A stretch of DNA of 64,000 nucleotides from Anaerolineae bacterium (GCA_023382535.1 JAHDWA010000013.1:1-64000), one strand, 5' to 3'. Positions 53,418-63,150 are shown, numbered from the stretch's first letter. A program made the numbers and translations. The notes: generated by a model not told the origin, from the sequence alone.

Positions 53418-54629
53418 TTACTCTACAATGATCTTCTCATCAATCAATTTCTGCTCAACCAGGTTGCCTTTGGGATTAAAACAGAAGTGCTGCGGCCGCA
53501 TCTGGAACTCGACGTCAATCATGGCCCGGCCTGCCCGGTTTTTCTCCAGGGTAAAGACGACCCAATCGCGGTAGCTGTCACTCTTGTAGGGGTTAAAAGA
53601 AACGTGGTCTTTGGAAAGGATGTGGAACTTGTTGTTCATAATAATGGCAATGTCGCACTCGTAGTCGAGCGCGGAACTGCCGCGCAGGTGGTACAGGTGC
53701 ATCCGCTTGCTGCGCAGTCCTTCCCGGTCGGCGGCGACGATGGCCACGACCGGAATGTTGAGAGTCATGGCAATGTCTTTCAATCCTTCGACGATAATCG
53801 TCACTTTATCGTTCTCGTCGGAAGCGCGTTCCGGGTAAATAGCTATTTTTTGCAGGTAATCCAGAAACAGCACCAATTTGCCGCCGGTCGCTTCGACAAT
53901 TTGCCGGGTCATATCCCTGATGCTGTTAAGCGTTGTGACCGCCGGGCTGGCCTTCATCAGAATGAGCCGGTCGGCATAGCGGTTAATTGTTTCCATGGCT
54001 TTGGCAGTCTTGGGATGCTGTGATAGAATCTGTTGTAAGCCAACGTTGCCGTCGTTGCGCACCCATTCCCGCGCTCGCTTACTGACCACAATGTTGTGCA
54101 AGTCTTTTAAGCGAATCCCGGCACTGGCATCGCTCATGGTTGGGTCAATACTTTCCTGGCAAATGAGGCGATTTAACAGGTGGACTTCACTGTGTTCATA
54201 GGAGATGTAAAAAGCATAGGTTGCTTCATTTAAGGCCAAATTACGGGCCATTTGTAGGGCGGTGATGGTTTTGCCGATACCTTGAGCGCCGCCCAGTAAA
54301 ACCAGCTCGGTGCGGCGCAGACCGCCCCCAATCAAGCGGTCAAGCTGATCAAAGCCGGTGGGCACAGGCAGGTACTCGTCAAGCTCACCCTGCACCACCA
54401 TGCGGTCAGCTTCCTTTAAAACTTGGCTTAAACTACGGGGGGCAGGACCGCCAGTCCGGCGTTGAGCTGCCCCGCGAGGCACCCGCGGGGAGGCAGGTTG
54501 TTCCGGGGCCGACGGCGAGGCGGGGGCCTGTGGTGTTGGCTGGGACCGCGGTTGCAGCGGTTGAAGGGGCCGCTGCTGGGCTGACGGTTGTGGTTGTTGT
54601 GGCATGGGTTTATCCGGCGAGACTGACAT
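53418..54629 (-). CDS. DnaB-C/RecA-like ATPase with Pro/Gln-rich N-terminus
   Basis: The 403-residue protein begins with a low-complexity Pro/Gln tail (about 1-60), then a RecA/DnaB C-terminal-type ATPase: Walker A GGAQGIGKT (near 113-121), Walker B-like LVLFLDYLQK and VVAIVAADREG. The DnaB N-terminal helical domain is absent, so it is not the replicative helicase. It may be a KaiC/RadA-like or DnaB-derived accessory ATPase. Start ATG with GGGGAAA; promoter at 54761-54789; two terminators behind. Confidence 0.85.
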   Translation of the reverse strand: MSVSPDKPMPQQPQPSAQQRPLQPLQPRSQPTPQAPASPSAPEQPASPRVPRGAAQRRTGGPAPRSLSQVLKEADRMVVQGELDEYLPVPTGFDQLDRLIGGGLRRTELVLLGGAQGIGKTITALQMARNLALNEATYAFYISYEHSEVHLLNRLICQESIDPTMSDASAGIRLKDLHNIVVSKRAREWVRNDGNVGLQQILSQHPKTAKAMETINRYADRLILMKASPAVTTLNSIRDMTRQIVEATGGKLVLFLDYLQKIAIYPERASDENDKVTIIVEGLKDIAMTLNIPVVAIVAADREGLRSKRMHLYHLRGSSALDYECDIAIIMNNKFHILSKDHVSFNPYKSDSYRDWVVFTLEKNRAGRAMIDVEFQMRPQHFCFNPKGNLVEQKLIDEKIIVE

Positions 54630-54760
54630 AGTTTCCCCTATTCAGGTCATAAAAGATTTATCATCAGAACATTAACAGACCCTCTGTCCCACTCCCTGGC
54701 CTCCCATGGACAAAGGGCCCCCTCATTCCAGATAAATCTTAAAATCTCGATATCGCTGTC

Positions 54761-54789
54761 ATTATACCAGATAGCCATCCTCAAAACAA
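54761..54789 (-). promoter_or_regulatory. Promoter of the DnaB-like gene
   Basis: Minus-strand TTGTTT (54789-54784), a 17-base spacer and extended -10 TGG-TATAAT (54766-54761). Confidence 0.7.
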
Positions 54790-54842
54790 CTTGCTTGCGT
54801 AGGTGATAAGTCCTACCAAATTAAAGGTATACTGAGGAAAGA

Positions 54843-55352
54843 ATGCATCCCTTTGTAATCGTGGCCTACCAGGCCATCGAAACCTATCTCACCGCCGGCC
54901 AAGTTATGGCTTTACCAACACCGCTGCCGCCCAATATGGTTGAACCGGGCGCGGTCTTTGTCTCGCTGCATTCAGCCGATGGCCGGCTGCGCGGCTGCCG
55001 CGGGACCATCACCCCTACCCAGCCCACTCTGGCTGAAGCTATTATCCACACCGCTATTGCCTCGGCCACCGACGACCCTCGCTTCCCCCCCATGACTCCC
55101 GCGGAATTACCCGGTTTGCAGGTTAAGGTAGATGTGCTCAGTCCTATGGAGCCGGTGGCCGACATCGAGCAGTTGGACGAAAAAGTCTACGGGGTATTTA
55201 TTCAAGCCGGCTACCGCCGGGCGCTGCTGCTGCCGGATATCCCTTCTGTTGACAGCGTTCCCCGCCAATTAGAACTTGTACGGCGTAAAGCCGGTCTCTT
55301 GCCGCAGGAACCGGCCGAACTTTATCGTTTCACCGTGAAACGGTATCAGTAA
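54843..55352 (+). CDS. AMMECR1-domain protein
   Basis: The 169-residue protein has LRGCRGTI (about 49-56), the invariant motif of the AMMECR1 family, plus VFVSLHSADGRL, DDPRFPPMTPAELPGLQVKVDVLSP and RRALLLPDIP. It is a single AMMECR1 domain; in other bacteria such domains sit with MEMO and radical-SAM genes (AmmeMemoRadiSam), but neither is here. Function unknown. GAGGAAAGA abuts the ATG, and TATACT lies only 10 bases before it, so the transcript may be nearly leaderless. Confidence 0.93.
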   Translation: MHPFVIVAYQAIETYLTAGQVMALPTPLPPNMVEPGAVFVSLHSADGRLRGCRGTITPTQPTLAEAIIHTAIASATDDPRFPPMTPAELPGLQVKVDVLSPMEPVADIEQLDEKVYGVFIQAGYRRALLLPDIPSVDSVPRQLELVRRKAGLLPQEPAELYRFTVKRYQ

Positions 55353-55379
55353 GAGTGTCTTGTTAATAGAAAGAGGAAT

Positions 55380-56738
55380 GTGAAGTTAATGCAGACTCGT
55401 GTTCGACGACCTTACGATAAAAAGATGATAACCAGGCGGGGCGCTTTGGTTTTTGGCCTGGGCCTGGGCGCTTTGCTGGCCATTCTGGCCCTCGGCGTAG
55501 CTCTGGCGATGCCAACCCTCAGCCCTCGTCTCGATAATATGATTTACCGCGCCCGCAGCTACTACCGCAAAATGATGCCTCATCCGGAATATCTGCCCAC
55601 ACCGGCGCCGACCGCCCCCGTTGTCGCTGCTGCGGCAACAGCGACAACGGTTAAGGTAGAGCAAGTTCAACCTACTCCGACAGCCACCCCGCTCCCGCCT
55701 ACGGCTGTACCAACCCAGGTGATTTCAACCACTATGCCTGTGCTGCCGGCGTCTCCTTCTCCTACCCCTGTGCCGCCAACGCCAACCCCCACCGTCCCGC
55801 TGCAATCGGTCAGTCCAAAAATTCAACTGAACGGCTTTACCCACCAGTGGCAAACCTGGAATAATTGTGGTCCGGCCACCATAACCATGAACATGAGTTA
55901 CTTTGGCCGCCCCGAAACCCAGGTGGAAGCGGCTAAATTCCTCAAGCCCAACCGGGATGACAAAAACGTCAGCCCGGAGGAGCTGGCCGCTTACGCCCGC
56001 ACGACCGGCCTGGAGGCGATGGTCCGCCGCGGCGGTACCACAGATCAACTCAAACTTCTCTTGAGCAACAACCTGCCCGTTTTAGTTGAAACCTGGCTGG
56101 TGCATGATGGCGACGGCTTGGGCCACTATCGCCTCTTTACCGGCTATGACGATACGACCGGCCAGTTTAGCGCCTTCGACTCGCTCAATGGCCCGGATGT
56201 TAAAGTCGGTTATGAGCAGTTTGATGCGGACTGGCGCGTCTTCAATCGGACCTACATCGTTGTCTATCCGCCGGAACAAGCCGACAAGGTGACGGCGATC
56301 ATTGGCCCGGATATGGACGACAAGGCGATGTACGAGCGCCTCTTGGGCCAGGCGGAGGCTGAGGTTAAAACTAAGCCGGACGATCCCATTGCCTATTTTA
56401 ATCAAGGGGATGCTCTGACTTTTCTGGGGCGCTTTCAGGAAGCAGTTGTCGCTTTTGACCGGGCGCGGCAACTGGGCCTGCATTGGCGGCGGTTGTGGTA
56501 TCAATTTACGCCGTTTGAAGCTTACTATGCCGCCGGGCGTTATCAGGATGTTCTGGATCTGACCGAGGCTACGATCAAGGGTTCGGGCGGCCTGGAGGAA
56601 GCTTATTACTATCGCGGCCTGGCTTTGCAAGCGACCGGCCAACCTGGCGCCGAGCAGGAATTTCAGGAGGCCTTAGAATACAATCCTAACTTTACCCCCG
56701 CCGCCGAAGCTCTGAATGCCGTGGCGGGAGGAGGCTAA
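55380..56738 (+). CDS. C39-like peptidase with TPR tail, membrane anchored
   Basis: The 452-residue protein has an N-terminal membrane helix (about 21-44), a Thr/Pro-rich stalk (about 72-142), a C39-like cysteine-peptidase domain with Cys163 (WNNCGPATITMN), His249 (GLGHYRLFTGYD) and Asp267, then TPR repeats (about 320-445). It is displayed outside the membrane. C39 relatives cut leader peptides, but without an ABC transporter a general peptidase or binding role is equally possible. Start GTG 55380 is close behind AGAGGA; ATG 55389 is the alternative. Confidence 0.88.
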   Translation: MKLMQTRVRRPYDKKMITRRGALVFGLGLGALLAILALGVALAMPTLSPRLDNMIYRARSYYRKMMPHPEYLPTPAPTAPVVAAAATATTVKVEQVQPTPTATPLPPTAVPTQVISTTMPVLPASPSPTPVPPTPTPTVPLQSVSPKIQLNGFTHQWQTWNNCGPATITMNMSYFGRPETQVEAAKFLKPNRDDKNVSPEELAAYARTTGLEAMVRRGGTTDQLKLLLSNNLPVLVETWLVHDGDGLGHYRLFTGYDDTTGQFSAFDSLNGPDVKVGYEQFDADWRVFNRTYIVVYPPEQADKVTAIIGPDMDDKAMYERLLGQAEAEVKTKPDDPIAYFNQGDALTFLGRFQEAVVAFDRARQLGLHWRRLWYQFTPFEAYYAAGRYQDVLDLTEATIKGSGGLEEAYYYRGLALQATGQPGAEQEFQEALEYNPNFTPAAEALNAVAGGG

Positions 56739-56739
56739 A

Positions 56740-57909
56740 TTGTGGTACTTTCGCAGCCCTGAAATCGTTTTTGGACCGGATGCGCTCGATCATTTAAGCC
56801 AAATAACCGGCCAGCGGGCTTTTATTGTCACCGATGCTATACTGGTCAAATTGGGTCTGGCGCAGCGAGTCGAGGAGAAACTTAAAGCAGCAGGTATCAC
56901 CAGTGAAGTTTTCAGCGAGGTGGAGGCCGAGCCGGCCATTACCACCATCCAGCGCGGCGCGGCGGCAATGACGGCCTACCAGCCGGATTGGGTGGTCGGG
57001 CTGGGCGGGGGTTCGGCGCTGGATGCGGCCAAAGCGATGTGGATATTGTACGAGAACCCGCAGATCAATATTTTGGCGGTTAATCCGCTGGAGCCGCTTT
57101 GCCTGCGCCAAAAAGCTAAAATGATTGCCATCAGCGCCACCAGCGGCACCGGAGCCGAAGTAACTTGGGGAATTGTGTTAACCGATCCTGAGGACCAGCG
57201 CAAGGTGGCGGTCGGCTCGCCGGAGAATACCCCCGATATTGCCATTGTTGACCCCTCCCTGGCGGTCAGTATGCCGCCCCGGCTCACCGCCGATACGGGC
57301 ATGGACGCGCTGACCCACGCCATTGAGGGTTATACCTCCACCTGGAACAATGACTTTGCCGATGGCCTGTGTTTGAAGGCTGTTCAACTTATCTTTGAAT
57401 ACCTGCCGCGCGCCGTGGGTGATGGAACCGATGCGGAAGCCCGCGAAAAGATGCATAACGCGGCGGCTATTGCCGGTCTGGGCTTTATCAATTCGATGTG
57501 TTCCCTGGCGCACGCCCTGGGCCACAGTTTGGGTGCTGTTTACAATTTGCCGCACGGGCGCACGGTTGGTCTATTTTTACCCTATACGATCCAGTTTAAC
57601 AGCCGTGGTGATGAACAGCCGCGCTATCATGAGATTGCCGCTTTTTTGGGCTTGCCGGCAGCTACTCCTCGACAAGGCGCAGATAGTCTGGTGGAGGCTA
57701 TCCGCCGGCTGGCGACGAAGATTGAACAGCCGCTGTCTATCCGGCAGGCTGCCGAAATTTCACCCCCTGAATGGGAAGAAAGTCTGGGTAAATTGGTGGA
57801 AAATGCCGAAAGCGACACTCAAATTGTCACTGCCCTACGCTCGCCCAGCAGTGAGGATATCCGCAACCTCTTTTTGTATGCCTACCAGGGTAAAAATGTG
57901 GATTGGTAG
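56740..57909 (+). CDS. Iron-containing alcohol dehydrogenase
   Basis: I choose TTG 56740, which has GGGAGGAGG five bases upstream and directly follows the TAA of the peptidase gene; the ATG at 56716 would overlap it. The 389-residue protein has GLGGGSALDAAKA for NAD(P) binding, SATSGTGAEVTW, and the metal ligands of MDALTHAIEGY, LAHALGHSLGAVYNLPHG. It oxidises or reduces an alcohol/aldehyde; substrate unknown. The TAG stop is in the following heptamer array. Confidence 0.94.
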   Translation: MWYFRSPEIVFGPDALDHLSQITGQRAFIVTDAILVKLGLAQRVEEKLKAAGITSEVFSEVEAEPAITTIQRGAAAMTAYQPDWVVGLGGGSALDAAKAMWILYENPQINILAVNPLEPLCLRQKAKMIAISATSGTGAEVTWGIVLTDPEDQRKVAVGSPENTPDIAIVDPSLAVSMPPRLTADTGMDALTHAIEGYTSTWNNDFADGLCLKAVQLIFEYLPRAVGDGTDAEAREKMHNAAAIAGLGFINSMCSLAHALGHSLGAVYNLPHGRTVGLFLPYTIQFNSRGDEQPRYHEIAAFLGLPAATPRQGADSLVEAIRRLATKIEQPLSIRQAAEISPPEWEESLGKLVENAESDTQIVTALRSPSSEDIRNLFLYAYQGKNVDW

Positions 57910-57983
57910 GTAGGTAGACGGTAGACGAGGAGATCTTCACTACTGACTACTGACCTCTGATTACTGACTTCTGACTGCTGTCA
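57905..57983. repeat. Tandem heptamer array after the Fe-ADH gene
   Basis: GTAGGTA / GGTAGAC / GGTAGAC, then TCTTCAC / TACTGAC / TACTGAC / CTCTGAT / TACTGAC / TTCTGAC / TGCTGTC. The Fe-ADH TAG stop (57907-57909) is in the first unit. Confidence 0.85.
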
Positions 57984-57997
57984 CAGGGACCTGATAC

Positions 57998-58975
57998 TTG
58001 ATTCTAATTACCGGGGCGACAGGTTTTTTAGGGCGAAACTTGTGCGAGTATTTAGCCAGCCAGGGTTATCGGCTGCGAGCACTGGCCCGCCCAACCAGTG
58101 AAACTTCTTTTCTAGAAGCATTGGGAATTGAAATCGCCCGAGGGGATGTGACCGACGCGGCCTCTGTAAAAGCTGCGATGCAGGGCTGCCAATACGTTAT
58201 CCATGCCGCCGCTCATTTTCGTTTGTGGGGACCGCCTGATCTTTTTGTCAAAACCAACGTGGAAGGGACACGCCACGTTTTAGCCGCGGCCCTGGCGGCC
58301 GGGGTTGAAAAATTTATTCATATCAGCACCATTATTGTGGTTGGGCCGCAGCAGCCAGGGGTGATTATTACCGAAGAAACGCCCTGCCTGCCCTATCCCA
58401 CCGACAACTACGCTAAAACCAAATTTCATGGGGAGCGGCTGGTCCATGCTTACGGCCATAAAGGGCTGCCGGTGGTGACGTTGCGTCTGGGGGCGCTTTA
58501 TGGACCGCACGGCCATTATGCTTTCAATCGCCTCTTTTTTGAGGAATTTCTCCGTAACTGGCGGGTGCAGGTGCATCAAGGCCGGCATTTTATCTTTCCC
58601 TGCTATGTCGGGGATGCAGCTAAGGCGATCGAAGCCGCCTTGAAACGGGGCCGGGTGGGCCAAATTTATAATATTTCCAACCAAAGCATTTCGCATAAGG
58701 AGGCTAATTTTATTGTGAGCTGCCTGGCTCATCGGAGCAGTTGGCGGGTCAACTTTCCGGGGTGGATGATGATTGAGTTTTCCAAGTTTCTGGAATTGGT
58801 CGCTTTCTTTACCAAGCGCGAACCTTTCTACCCCAAAAATCTGGAACCCTACGTTTTTAACGATTGGATTGTTGACTTTAGCAAAGCCCAGCGCGAGTTA
58901 GGGTTTGTTCCTTCTTCCTTTACCGAAGGAGCGCAGCGCACGCTGGAGTGGTATCATTCAATTGGCTACGTGTAG
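57998..58975 (+). CDS. NAD-dependent epimerase/dehydratase (SDR)
   Basis: The 325-residue protein is an extended SDR: glycine motif TGATGFLGR near the start, active site YAKTKFHGE, and substrate region RLGALYGPHGHYAF. It resembles dihydroflavonol-4-reductase/3-beta-HSD-like and hopanoid-associated sugar epimerases; the substrate is open. The start is TTG 57998 with AGGGA eight bases upstream. Stop TAG lies in the following heptamer array. Confidence 0.9.
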   Translation: MILITGATGFLGRNLCEYLASQGYRLRALARPTSETSFLEALGIEIARGDVTDAASVKAAMQGCQYVIHAAAHFRLWGPPDLFVKTNVEGTRHVLAAALAAGVEKFIHISTIIVVGPQQPGVIITEETPCLPYPTDNYAKTKFHGERLVHAYGHKGLPVVTLRLGALYGPHGHYAFNRLFFEEFLRNWRVQVHQGRHFIFPCYVGDAAKAIEAALKRGRVGQIYNISNQSISHKEANFIVSCLAHRSSWRVNFPGWMMIEFSKFLELVAFFTKREPFYPKNLEPYVFNDWIVDFSKAQRELGFVPSSFTEGAQRTLEWYHSIGYV

Positions 58976-59045
58976 CAGGGTAGCAGGGCAGCAGGTCGCA
59001 AATATCAGCTCAAGTTACCCTGTACCCCTTACCTGTTACTTGCTA
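58972..59045. repeat. Inverted heptamer array between convergent genes
   Basis: GTAGCAG / GGTAGCA / GGGCAGC, then GTTACCC / TGTACCC / CTTACCT / GTTACTT. It holds the TAG stop of the SDR gene (58973-58975) and the TAA stop of the convergent transferase gene (59036-59038). Same type as 4957-5028. Confidence 0.75.
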
Positions 59046-60073
59046 TCGGTCTTCGCCAGCCACCCCAGGAGAGCCAGGGTCAGGCCAGCCAGCACGGCCA
59101 GGGCCACCAATTTGAAGAGACGATCTTCGATGAGCAGGGCCAACAGGCCAAAGGCCGCGCAGAAGGAATAGTAGAGCAGCACGATTTGGCGCTGGCTAAA
59201 ACCCAGATTGAGCAGACGATAATGCAGATGGTCGCGCCCGGCCAGGGCCGGATTGCCCCGCAGCCGCCAGCGTTGAATAATCAACCAGAAGACATCCAGA
59301 ATGGGGATGCCCAGCACCAGTAAGGCCGTCGCTACTTTAGCCGGCGCCAGAATAGAAAGCGAAGCCAGGGCAAAACCTAGCAGCATACTGCCGCTGCTGC
59401 CCATGAAAATACGAGCTGGCTGGAAGTTGAAGGGTAAAAAGCCCAGGCAGGCCGCCGCCAGGGCGAGGGGAAATAGGGCGACAGTTGTTTGGCCCAAGCT
59501 GTAGGCATGAATGGCAAAAAGCAGGCTGGCAATAGCGGCTACGCCGGCGGCCAGACCGTCCAGGCCATCCAGCCAGTTGACCGTGTTAATCATGCCCATT
59601 ATCCAAAAAACGGTCAGGGGATAAGTGATCCAGAGCGGGAAAACTGTATAGCCGCGGATGGGTAGAGTCACTCGTTCGACAATAATATCAAAGCTAATGG
59701 CAATCAAGGCCGCGCCAAATTGCGCGGCAAATTGGGGCCAGGCCGGCAGTTCGCGCCAATCATCCCAGAGGCCAAACAGAAAAACAAAAACAGCGCCGGT
59801 AAGCACGCCCGTTAACAACTTGCGGTCTTCCGCCCCGATAGGCGGCCAAATGCTGAAGGCACTCAAAGCAAAGACCAGCAGTCCTGCCCCTACAAAGCCG
59901 GCAAACAAGGCTATTCCCCCGGCACGCGGCACTTCGCCCTGATGCGCTCGCCGCCCACCGGGACGGTCGGTTAGCCGCAGCCGGAGGCCCAGCCTGGCGC
60001 TGAGTGGGGTCATCACCAAAGTCAAGCTAAAAGCGATGATAAAGATAACCAGGTAGCTCATCGAAATGAGCAT
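59036..60073 (-). CDS. Polyprenyl-phosphate glycosyl-1-phosphate transferase (WecA/MraY family)
   Basis: A protein of about 345 residues with some ten membrane helices. The family motifs are present: TDRPGGRRAHQGEVPRAGG, LFGLWDDW, NTVNWLDGLDGLAAG, IFMGSSGSMLLGF and GRDHLHYRLL. The final histidine motif is that of the WecA/TagO branch, so it likely loads UDP-GlcNAc or a similar sugar-1-phosphate onto undecaprenyl phosphate. I chose ATG 60073; TTG 60097 and ATG 60061 are alternatives, none with a good ribosome site. Confidence 0.92.
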   Translation of the reverse strand: MLISMSYLVIFIIAFSLTLVMTPLSARLGLRLRLTDRPGGRRAHQGEVPRAGGIALFAGFVGAGLLVFALSAFSIWPPIGAEDRKLLTGVLTGAVFVFLFGLWDDWRELPAWPQFAAQFGAALIAISFDIIVERVTLPIRGYTVFPLWITYPLTVFWIMGMINTVNWLDGLDGLAAGVAAIASLLFAIHAYSLGQTTVALFPLALAAACLGFLPFNFQPARIFMGSSGSMLLGFALASLSILAPAKVATALLVLGIPILDVFWLIIQRWRLRGNPALAGRDHLHYRLLNLGFSQRQIVLLYYSFCAAFGLLALLIEDRLFKLVALAVLAGLTLALLGWLAKTDSK

Positions 60074-60237
60074 AAGAGCATCAGCAGAAATGAGCAAATT
60101 TTAGAGTAACCTGCTGGCTGTTATTTTCCGGGAGTCGTCAAAGCCTGTGGCACACCAACAACAATGAACAGGTAGGAGAGTAGCACGCCCTTCGGCGCAC
60201 CCGAAGGGGTGAGGTTGCAGGGAGGTGTTACCCCTGC

Positions 60238-60265
60238 CTACCGTCTACCGTTTACTGTTTACTAT
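60238..60265. repeat. Short heptamer run before sixA
   Basis: CTACCGT / CTACCGT / TTACTGT / TTACTAT, four exact seven-base steps just before the sixA ribosome site. Confidence 0.8.
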
Positions 60266-60282
60266 TTTCAGAGGAGCAGCTT

Positions 60283-60804
60283 ATGAAAACCGTCCTGATA
60301 CTACGCCACGCTAAATCAGACTGGGGCACGGCGGGCCAAGCAGACTTTGATCGGCCCCTGGCTAAACGAGGTTTGGAGGATGCACCGCGGATGGGCGAAG
60401 TCCTCATCCGCTTCGCCTGTGTGCCAGATAAGATTCTTTCGTCACCGGCGCAGCGGGCCAAACAGACAGCCGAACTGGTGGCTAAAGCCTGCGGCTATCA
60501 CAAAGCTATTCAATGGGAAAGTCCTTTCTACGAAGGAGACAGCCCTGATTTGATCGCTGCTTTACAGCAACTTTCCCCGACCGTGGAGCGGGTGCTGTTA
60601 ATCGGACACAATCCTGTTCTGGAGGATACGGTCGCGGCTCTATGCGCTGTGGAGGGTGCGGAAGGCGAGGGGTGGGCCATTAAAATTCCTACTGCCGGGC
60701 TGGTTTGTCTGAATTTTGAGATAACCGACTGGGCCGAACTGCAGCCCGGCGATGGCGTGCTCCACTGGTTTATCATCCCTAAGCTGGTGAAAGCCCTGGC
60801 CTGA
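60283..60804 (+). CDS. Phosphohistidine phosphatase SixA-like
   Basis: The 173-residue histidine-phosphatase protein has LILRHAKSDW (catalytic His8), RGLEDAPRMG, SSPAQRAKQTAE and IGHNPVLED (second His). Size matches SixA, which dephosphorylates phosphohistidine proteins. The target here is unknown. Strong GAGGAG site. A long hairpin (60816-60849) follows. Confidence 0.92.
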   Translation: MKTVLILRHAKSDWGTAGQADFDRPLAKRGLEDAPRMGEVLIRFACVPDKILSSPAQRAKQTAELVAKACGYHKAIQWESPFYEGDSPDLIAALQQLSPTVERVLLIGHNPVLEDTVAALCAVEGAEGEGWAIKIPTAGLVCLNFEITDWAELQPGDGVLHWFIIPKLVKALA

Positions 60805-60815
60805 ACAAAAATGAT

Positions 60816-60849
60816 GAGGCGAGGAAGCGGTTAACTGCCTCCTCGCCTC
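60816..60849. terminator. Hairpin after sixA
   Basis: GAGGCGAGGA and TCCTCGCCTC with an inner GC-GTTAAC-GC part. The T-run follows only in the minus direction (CATCATTTTTG), so as a sixA terminator it is imperfect. Confidence 0.55.
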
Positions 60850-61046
60850 GTCGCGCCCGTCATCCCCACCGCGCATAGAGAGAGGTAATTTCAAAGTGTT
60901 GATGACCTCTCCATTATAATCACTTATGTCAATCTACGCAACGTTGCTTCTAAAAATTCTAAGATAATCCCCCACAACTCACTATTTTATGTTATACTAT
61001 CCGTATCCAAACTCATACCTGACACCAGGACGTGAAAGGAAATTCC

Positions 61047-63077
61047 ATGTTCAACCTTACTTTGGGACGGGCCGAGTGCGGGCACTTTGACTGCGCGGCG
61101 CAGAGAGAGTGGCTGGTGACAAACGGGCTGGGCGGTTATGCCTCGGGCACGGTCAGCGGAGCCAACACCCGTCGCTATCATGGACTGCTGGTGGCGGCTT
61201 TGCGTCCTCCTCTGGAACGAACCGTGATGGTAGCCAAAATTGATGCCCTGGCGCACTATGATGGCGACGGCAAAGTCTATTCCCTGGCTACCAATGAATA
61301 TACCAGCAATACCATTGATCCTCGCGGTTACCGCCACATCGAGTCGTTTCACCTGGAAGGATTGATCCCGGTCTGGGTCTATGCCCTGGCCGACGCCCGG
61401 CTGGAGCAGCGGGTCTGGATGGCCCACGGTCACAATACGACTTATCTGACTTACACCCTGGTCCGGGCCAGCGACAGCCTGTGGCTAAAACTAACCCCTT
61501 TTTGCACATATCGAGATTATCACAGCCACCAGCGGGGCGGCTGGCAGCCGGAAGTCCTTGGCATCAAGGGCGGCTTTGAAATCCGAGCTTCCGCCGACGC
61601 CCAACCTTACCGGATTGTGGCCGACCGGGGGCGGGTGGGCCTCAACGGCGAGTGGTATTGGAATTTCCGGCACCGGGAAGAAAAACAGCGTGGTCTGGAT
61701 GAGGTCGAGGATTTGTACATGCCGGGCTATTTTAATGTTACACTTTATCCTGGTGAGACTCTGACCGTAATTTGCTCCACGGAGCCGGTCGAGCCGCATG
61801 CCGGCGTTGAAGCGCTGGAACAGGAGCGGCAGCGCCAGGCTGCCTTGCAGCAAAACTGTCCCACCGGTGAGCCGGCCTGGATTAGTCACCTGGCCCTGGT
61901 CGCCGACCAATTCATTGTTCAACGCTGGCCGACCTCCTCACGCACGGCGCTTTCTGTAGATACCTCACCTCCGGAGACAGGCACCACTGTGATTGCCGGT
62001 TATCCCTGGTTTGGTGATTGGGGCCGCGATACGATGGTTGCTCTGCCCGGGCTGACCCTCGTTACCGGGCGACCCGCGCTTGCAGCCGATATTCTGCGTA
62101 CCTTTGCCCGCTATGTTAGCCATGGCATGCTGCCCAATCGCTTTCCCGATACCAGTCCCCTGCCGGATTATAACGCCGTTGATGCCACCTTGTGGTACTT
62201 TTACGCTCTCCACCAATATCTGCGCTGCACCCACGACCTGGCCCTGGCCCAAGAACTATTTTCTCTCCTGGCTGAAATTATTGAGCGGTACCGGCAAGGA
62301 ACGCGTTACAACATCTACGTTGACCCGCTGGATGGGCTGCTCTATGCCGGCGAGCCAGGTTTGCAGCTCACCTGGATGGATGCCAAAGTGGGCAATTGGG
62401 TGGTCACGCCGCGTATCGGCAAGCCTGTCGAGATCAACGCCTTATGGCATAATGCCCTGCGGGTCATGGCCGACCTTTCCCAACGGTTGGGTCAGCCGAA
62501 GGCGGCCGATGATTATTCCAGGCGGGCTGACTTTGTGGCAACCCAATTTCGGCGACGCTTCTGGTTTGAGGCAGGAGAGTATCTTTATGATGTTATTGAT
62601 GGGCCGGTGGGAGAACTCGGCCCTGACGGCAAACGGTATGATGATAGCCTGCGTCCCAACCAAATTCTGGCTGTCTCACTGCCGTTCCCATTATTAAATG
62701 AAGTCCAGGCTAAGGCAGTGGTGGATATCTGTGCGCTGCATCTCGTCACCTCCAACGGCCTGCGCACGCTGGCTGCTGAAGATCCCGCTTATACCCGGCG
62801 CTGCAAGGGCGATGCTCTGCAACGAGACAGCGCCATCCACCAGGGCACGGTCTGGGCCTGGATGCTGGGTCCTTTTGTCACGGCTCATCATCGGGTTTAC
62901 GGCCAGCCGGAGCTGGCCCGCTCTTTTTTGAGCGGGATGGAACCGCATCTGACCGAAGCCGGTCTAGGCTCTATCAGCGAAACATTTGATGGCGACCCGC
63001 CTTATAACCCCCGTGGCTGTCCGAGCCGGGCCTGGAGTGTGGCTGAAGTGCTGCGCGCGTGGCGAGAAACGCAGTGA
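61047..63077 (+). CDS. Glycogen-debranching enzyme (amylo-alpha-1,6-glucosidase type)
   Basis: From ATG 61047 (AAAGGAAA six bases upstream) the 676-residue protein has a beta-sandwich N-domain with NGLGGYASGTVSGANTRRYHGLL and an (alpha/alpha)6 catalytic barrel: GYPWFGDWGRDTMVALPGL, GMLPNRFPD, YNAVDATLWYF, GDALQRDSAIHQGTVWAW and SRAWSVAEVLR. These match the archaeal/bacterial GDE family. It hydrolyses alpha-1,6 branch residues of glycogen. GTG 61032 is an alternative start. TATACT near 60997 may be its -10. Confidence 0.94.
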   Translation: MFNLTLGRAECGHFDCAAQREWLVTNGLGGYASGTVSGANTRRYHGLLVAALRPPLERTVMVAKIDALAHYDGDGKVYSLATNEYTSNTIDPRGYRHIESFHLEGLIPVWVYALADARLEQRVWMAHGHNTTYLTYTLVRASDSLWLKLTPFCTYRDYHSHQRGGWQPEVLGIKGGFEIRASADAQPYRIVADRGRVGLNGEWYWNFRHREEKQRGLDEVEDLYMPGYFNVTLYPGETLTVICSTEPVEPHAGVEALEQERQRQAALQQNCPTGEPAWISHLALVADQFIVQRWPTSSRTALSVDTSPPETGTTVIAGYPWFGDWGRDTMVALPGLTLVTGRPALAADILRTFARYVSHGMLPNRFPDTSPLPDYNAVDATLWYFYALHQYLRCTHDLALAQELFSLLAEIIERYRQGTRYNIYVDPLDGLLYAGEPGLQLTWMDAKVGNWVVTPRIGKPVEINALWHNALRVMADLSQRLGQPKAADDYSRRADFVATQFRRRFWFEAGEYLYDVIDGPVGELGPDGKRYDDSLRPNQILAVSLPFPLLNEVQAKAVVDICALHLVTSNGLRTLAAEDPAYTRRCKGDALQRDSAIHQGTVWAWMLGPFVTAHHRVYGQPELARSFLSGMEPHLTEAGLGSISETFDGDPPYNPRGCPSRAWSVAEVLRAWRETQ

Positions 63078-63117
63078 TACATGGTGAGAGACACTTTTGC
63101 GTTTTGGTTGAGGATGC

Positions 63118-63123
63118 TATAAT
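63118..63123 (+). promoter_or_regulatory. Extended -10 promoter of the AI-2E-family gene
   Basis: TGC-TATAAT, 28 bases before ATG 63151. -35 is not clear (TTTTGC at the correct distance). Confidence 0.55.
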
Positions 63124-63150
63124 TTATCTATCTTCCCCAGGAGCAGGCCG

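Noticed and set aside
55380..57909. Reading the C39-like peptidase as a bacteriocin-processing exporter
   Set aside because: No ABC transporter domain, no double-glycine precursor nearby, and the next gene is a metabolic dehydrogenase.
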